From an uncultured Odoribacter sp. (lineage in GTDB: Bacteria > Bacteroidota > Bacteroidia > Bacteroidales > Marinifilaceae), in NCBI GenBank assembly GCA_905193145.1, contig CAJJNP010000140.1, forward strand, positions 1-9,055: a stretch of DNA of 9,055 bases, read 5' to 3'. A program made the position numbers and the translations under genes. Below are positions 6,304 to 9,055 of the stretch, one piece after another; positions within the stretch are counted from its first letter, which is position 1; the number at the start of each line of letters is the position of its first letter. The notes under the pieces are model-generated. The model worked only from the letters and a program-made list of their open reading frames with translations, did no database searches and was not told where the DNA came from.

Positions 6304-7389
6304 GTGGAGTTAAAAGAAATAGCATCACATTTTGCACTGGAAAATGAAATCAGTGAAATTGAACCTCTAGGAACGGGATTGATTAATGACACCTATCGAA
6401 TCAAAACCATCGCTCAAGAGGCTCCGGATTACGTTTTACAACGTATCAACCACAATGTATTCAAAGATGTTGCACTTATGCAAAACAACATTCTGCGAAT
6501 CACAGAACATATCCGCCATAAGCTGCAGGAAAGAAGCGAAAACGATTTAGAACGCAAAACGCTTACCATCATTCCGGCAAAAGACGGAAAACTATATTAT
6601 TTCGACGGAGAGAACTATTGGCGTGTCACCATCTTTATTAAAGACTCAAAGACATACGAACAAGTGACTCCCGAATTTGCACGTTTAACCGGTATCGCTT
6701 TTGGTGAATTCCAATACTTTCTAAGCGACCTGCCCGGCGAGCCATTGGGAGCAACAATACCAGACTTCCACAACATGTCTTTCAGAATCCAACAATTGAA
6801 AGAAGCTATCCAAACGAACGCTGCAAACAGATTAGACAAAGTCCAGGCGATTGTCGATGAATTGCTGGCTCGTGAAGAAGAAATGTGTCTGGCTGAAAAA
6901 CTTTACAAAGAAGGCAAACTTCCCAAGCGTACTGCCCACTGCGACACCAAAGTCAATAATATGTTGTTTGATAAGGACGATCACTTCCTATGCGTCATTG
7001 ACCTAGACACCACTATGCCAGGATTCGTTCTGTCCGATTTTGGCGACTTCATCCGCACAGCAGGAAATACCGGAGCGGAAGATGATGAAGACCTAAGCCG
7101 TGTTAGTGTCAATATGGATATATTTAAAGAATTTGCCTGCGGCTATATCCAATCTGCAAAAGCATTCCTGACACCATTAGAAATCAGCTTACTTCCCTTC
7201 AGCGGACAAATGATGACATATATGCAAACCGTTCGCTTCCTTACAGATTACATCAACGGAGATACATATTATAAAATCAAAAATCCGGAGCACAATTATC
7301 AACGCACATTAGCTCAATTGACTCTATTGCATAGCATTGATGCACATTTACAGGAAATGAATCAATGGATTGAATCACTAACAAAATAA
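6304..7389 (+). CDS. APH-fold sugar kinase, likely N-acetylhexosamine 1-kinase (NahK-like)
   Basis: A 361-residue cytosolic kinase of the aminoglycoside/choline kinase fold. Length and motifs resemble bifidobacterial NahK (about 359 residues), which phosphorylates GalNAc and GlcNAc at C1. Visible are an N-terminal nucleotide-binding lobe with LGTGLINDTYRI (22-33) and VLQRINHNVF (44-53), the catalytic loop AHCDTKVNN (211-219) with H212, D214 as likely base and N219, and the metal-binding VIDLDT (231-236) followed by DFGDFIR. The start is GTG: an in-frame TAA lies 12 bases upstream, and the next Met is residue 59, inside the fold. GH109 follows 19 bp downstream, fitting a role on released GalNAc. 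The fold alone would invite an aminoglycoside-resistance label, which the context and NahK-like motifs argue against. Substrate and position of phosphorylation remain inferred. Confidence 0.8.
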   Translation: MELKEIASHFALENEISEIEPLGTGLINDTYRIKTIAQEAPDYVLQRINHNVFKDVALMQNNILRITEHIRHKLQERSENDLERKTLTIIPAKDGKLYYFDGENYWRVTIFIKDSKTYEQVTPEFARLTGIAFGEFQYFLSDLPGEPLGATIPDFHNMSFRIQQLKEAIQTNAANRLDKVQAIVDELLAREEEMCLAEKLYKEGKLPKRTAHCDTKVNNMLFDKDDHFLCVIDLDTTMPGFVLSDFGDFIRTAGNTGAEDDEDLSRVSVNMDIFKEFACGYIQSAKAFLTPLEISLLPFSGQMMTYMQTVRFLTDYINGDTYYKIKNPEHNYQRTLAQLTLLHSIDAHLQEMNQWIESLTK

Positions 7390-7408
7390 ATACTTTAATT
7401 AATAACAC

Positions 7409-8824
7409 ATGAAAAAAATCATCAACTTACTAGCATTCTCCTTGGTAATTGCTCTTTTTAGCTGCACAGGCCAAGGAAAAGAAAAAGCAAAAGAAAGCAA
7501 GACTACAGATGGCATCATCCGTCTTGAAATGCCTGCTCGCCCGGCAGGTCAAGAAGATGTTGTAGGATTACGTTGCGAACCCTTAAAAACCGTACGTGTC
7601 GGATTTATCGGACTCGGAATGCGAGGCCCCGGTGCCGTTGAGCGTTTCACTTATATTCCGGGAGTTGAAATCAAAGCTCTTTGCGACCTTTATCCAGAAA
7701 GAGTTGCAAAGACACAGGAAATTCTGAAAAAAAGAAACTTCCCGGAAGCTGCTGCTTATAGCGGAGAAGAAGGTTGGAAAGAATTGTGTAACCGCGATGA
7801 TATTGATCTGATATACATTGTAACTCCTTGGTTGCTCCACACTCCGATTGCTGTTTACGCTATGGAAAAAGGTAAACACGTTGCTATTGAAGTACCGGCA
7901 GCCATGAATCTGGATGAATGCTGGCAATTGGTTAATACAGCAGAAAAAACTCGCCGCCATTGCATGATGTTGGAAAATTGTGTTTACGACTTCTTTGAGT
8001 TAACTACCTTAAACATGGCTCAACAAGGATTGTTTGGTGAAATCCTTCATGTAGAAGGAGCTTACATCCACAACCTGGAAGAATTCTGGAAAGCATACCA
8101 AGGCAACTGGCGTTTGGACTTCAATGAAAAACACGGTGGCGATGTTTACGCTACTCACGGCCTCGGACCGGCTTGCCAATTATTAGATATCCACAGAGGC
8201 AATCGCATGACACACCTTGTAGCAATGGCAACAAAAGCAGTTACAGGCCCGGCTTTAGTAAAAGAAGCAACAGGACGTGACGGCAAAGATTTCAAAAATG
8301 CCGATCACACCATGACTATGATTCAAACAGCTAACGGACAGACAATACATCTGCAACACGATGTTATGAACCCTCGTCCATACAGCCGTATGTATCAGCT
8401 GACCGGAACAGAAGGTTTTGCAAACAAATATCCGATTGAGGGATATACATTCCGCTCAACAGAAAAAATGGAAGGTGTACCTGACCATGAAAATTTGAAT
8501 ATGCACACATTCGTTCCTGAAAATGTAAAAGCACAATTGATGAAACAATACAAACACCCGATTCACAAAGAATTGGAAGAAATGGCTAAAAAGGTAGGCG
8601 GACACGGAGGTATGGACTTCATCATGGACTATCGTCTGATTTATTGCTTACGCAACGGCTTACCTCTTGATCAGGACGTTTATGATGCTGCAGAATGGTC
8701 TTGCATTGGTGAATTGACCAACATTTCAATCCAGAACAACAGCATGCCTGTTGAAGTTCCCGATTTCACTCGTGGAAGCTGGAAAAAACTGAACGGATAT
8801 CACCACTACATGGTTGGCGAATAA
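7409..8824 (+). CDS. GH109 alpha-N-acetylgalactosaminidase-type lipoprotein (Gfo/Idh/MocA fold)
   Basis: A 471-residue lipoprotein of glycosidase family GH109, whose founder removes terminal alpha-GalNAc (blood group A) by an NAD+-dependent redox mechanism without net cofactor use. Residues 1-18 are a lipoprotein signal with lipobox LFSC (C19). The N-terminal Rossmann fold shows VGFIGLGMRGPGAVERF (64-80) and the usual EKGKHVAIEVPAAMN (153-167). GH109-like blocks follow: ENCVYDFFE (189-197, Y193), GDVYATHGLGP (244-254, H250), HDVMNPRPYSRMYQLTGTEG (317-336) and GGHGGMDF. The residues after C19 (TGQGKEK) are lysine-rich rather than the acidic surface-export signal of Bacteroidetes, so a periplasm-facing anchor seems likelier. 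A strong terminator follows 14 bp after the stop. A sugar oxidoreductase is the alternative, but the specific blocks and lipoprotein export favour GH109. Confidence 0.88.
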   Translation: MKKIINLLAFSLVIALFSCTGQGKEKAKESKTTDGIIRLEMPARPAGQEDVVGLRCEPLKTVRVGFIGLGMRGPGAVERFTYIPGVEIKALCDLYPERVAKTQEILKKRNFPEAAAYSGEEGWKELCNRDDIDLIYIVTPWLLHTPIAVYAMEKGKHVAIEVPAAMNLDECWQLVNTAEKTRRHCMMLENCVYDFFELTTLNMAQQGLFGEILHVEGAYIHNLEEFWKAYQGNWRLDFNEKHGGDVYATHGLGPACQLLDIHRGNRMTHLVAMATKAVTGPALVKEATGRDGKDFKNADHTMTMIQTANGQTIHLQHDVMNPRPYSRMYQLTGTEGFANKYPIEGYTFRSTEKMEGVPDHENLNMHTFVPENVKAQLMKQYKHPIHKELEEMAKKVGGHGGMDFIMDYRLIYCLRNGLPLDQDVYDAAEWSCIGELTNISIQNNSMPVEVPDFTRGSWKKLNGYHHYMVGE

Positions 8825-8838
8825 TATATATCAACGCT

Positions 8839-8879
8839 AAAAAAAACTCCCAGTCAAAAAAATGATTGGGAGTTTTTTT
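8839..8879 (+). terminator. Intrinsic terminator after the GH109 gene
   Basis: ACTCCCAGTC (8846-8855) pairs with GATTGGGAGT (8864-8873, one G-U pair) around an A-rich 8-base loop. An A-run before the stem and seven T after it extend the pairing. The A-run makes it potentially active on the minus strand too. Confidence 0.93.
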
Positions 8880-8915
8880 ATTATATCCTATATTCTCAAA
8901 AATAAATCACAATAT

Positions 8916-8946
8916 TTTTATAATTAGGCAATTTTCACTATCTTTG
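8916..8946 (+). promoter_or_regulatory. Promoter of ssrA
   Basis: TTTT (8916-8919), 19 bp, then TATCTTTG (8939-8946), an exact TAnnTTTG. Transcription would start near 8951, leaving about 13 bases to be removed by RNase P to make the mature tmRNA 5' end. Confidence 0.7.
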
Positions 8947-8963
8947 TTGCCACATACCATTAA

Positions 8964-9055
8964 GGGGTAGACTTGGATTTGACAGCATGAAGAATAGGTA
9001 TGTAAGCATGTCGGGAGCAGTGAAACGGCCCGTAAATCCCGGACACAAAATTTTA
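8964..9055 (+). ncRNA. ssrA: tmRNA (ssrA), 5' part only, cut by window edge
   Basis: The transcript begins GGGGTAGACTTGGATTTGAC, the highly conserved tmRNA 5' end that forms the tRNA-like acceptor and D-loop region with the distant 3' end. After it come a GTAAGCATG segment and a GC-rich stretch (about 9009-9042) in which TCGGGA can pair with TCCCGGA and CGGG with CCCG, consistent with pseudoknot 1 ahead of the tag reading frame. The A-rich ACAAAATTTTA at the very end is where the resume codon is expected next. tmRNA with SmpB rescues stalled ribosomes and tags the nascent chain for proteolysis. It stands alone behind its own promoter and after the GH109 terminator. The tag sequence, remaining pseudoknots and 3' CCA end lie outside the window. 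Confidence 0.92.

Noticed and set aside
6304..7389. Aminoglycoside phosphotransferase (antibiotic resistance) call
   Set aside because: Only the fold is shared; motifs, length and linkage to GH109 point to a sugar kinase.
7409..8824. NAD-dependent sugar dehydrogenase call
   Set aside because: The Rossmann fold is common to both, but the lipoprotein signal and GH109-specific blocks favour the glycosidase.
1..9055. Mobile element, phage, CRISPR or integron signals
   Set aside because: No transposase, integrase, terminal inverted repeats or regular repeat arrays are visible; codon use and gene types look uniform. The ssrA 3' end, a common integration site, is outside the window.

Overview
The window looks like ordinary chromosomal DNA from a member of the Bacteroidales (Bacteroides, Parabacteroides or a close relative). 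The base composition is AT-rich. Shine-Dalgarno sequences are essentially absent, and A/T-rich leaders precede the genes. Several genes and the tmRNA are preceded by the phylum-specific TAnnTTTG -7 box, in some cases with a TTTG-like -33 box about 19 bp upstream. The gene content agrees: a GSCFA protein, a small secreted SPOR protein and a lipoprotein of glycosidase family GH109 with an N-acetylhexosamine-kinase-like partner. I see no IS element, phage gene, CRISPR array or plasmid gene, and there is no gene-free stretch longer than about 190 bases.

Left part (1-2476, all minus strand): a cyuA/yhaM-family L-cysteine desulfidase-like gene ends at a clear intrinsic terminator. Downstream of it are a compact TatD-family metal hydrolase and then tcdA (tRNA t6A dehydratase), which is cut by the left edge. 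tatD and tcdA are 35 bp apart and probably co-transcribed.

Middle part (2477-4839): an A/T-rich divergent intergenic region separates cyuA from a plus-strand gene for a secreted SPOR-domain protein. That gene converges on a minus-strand GSCFA gene with only two bases between their stop codons. A second divergent promoter region serves the GSCFA gene and mntP, a manganese exporter.

Right part (4928-9055, all plus strand): cbpA-cbpM encodes a zinc-finger-less DnaJ-type co-chaperone and its MerR-like modulator, ending at a strong hairpin terminator. A second transcription unit follows: a GTG-started APH-fold sugar kinase resembling N-acetylhexosamine 1-kinase, and a GH109 alpha-N-acetylgalactosaminidase lipoprotein, ending at another strong terminator. 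The last 92 bases are the 5' end of the tmRNA gene ssrA behind its own promoter.

Functionally, the GH109/kinase pair forms a plausible two-step module: release of GalNAc from glycans in the cell envelope, then anomeric phosphorylation in the cytosol. The other genes are housekeeping: tRNA modification, protein quality control, ribosome rescue, metal efflux and cysteine catabolism. I found no convincing evidence of a wholly new system. The points most worth a second look are the sugar-salvage pair, two genes whose -7 boxes lie only four bases before the start codon (possible leaderless mRNAs), the abutting convergent gene ends, and an inverted repeat upstream of cyuA.
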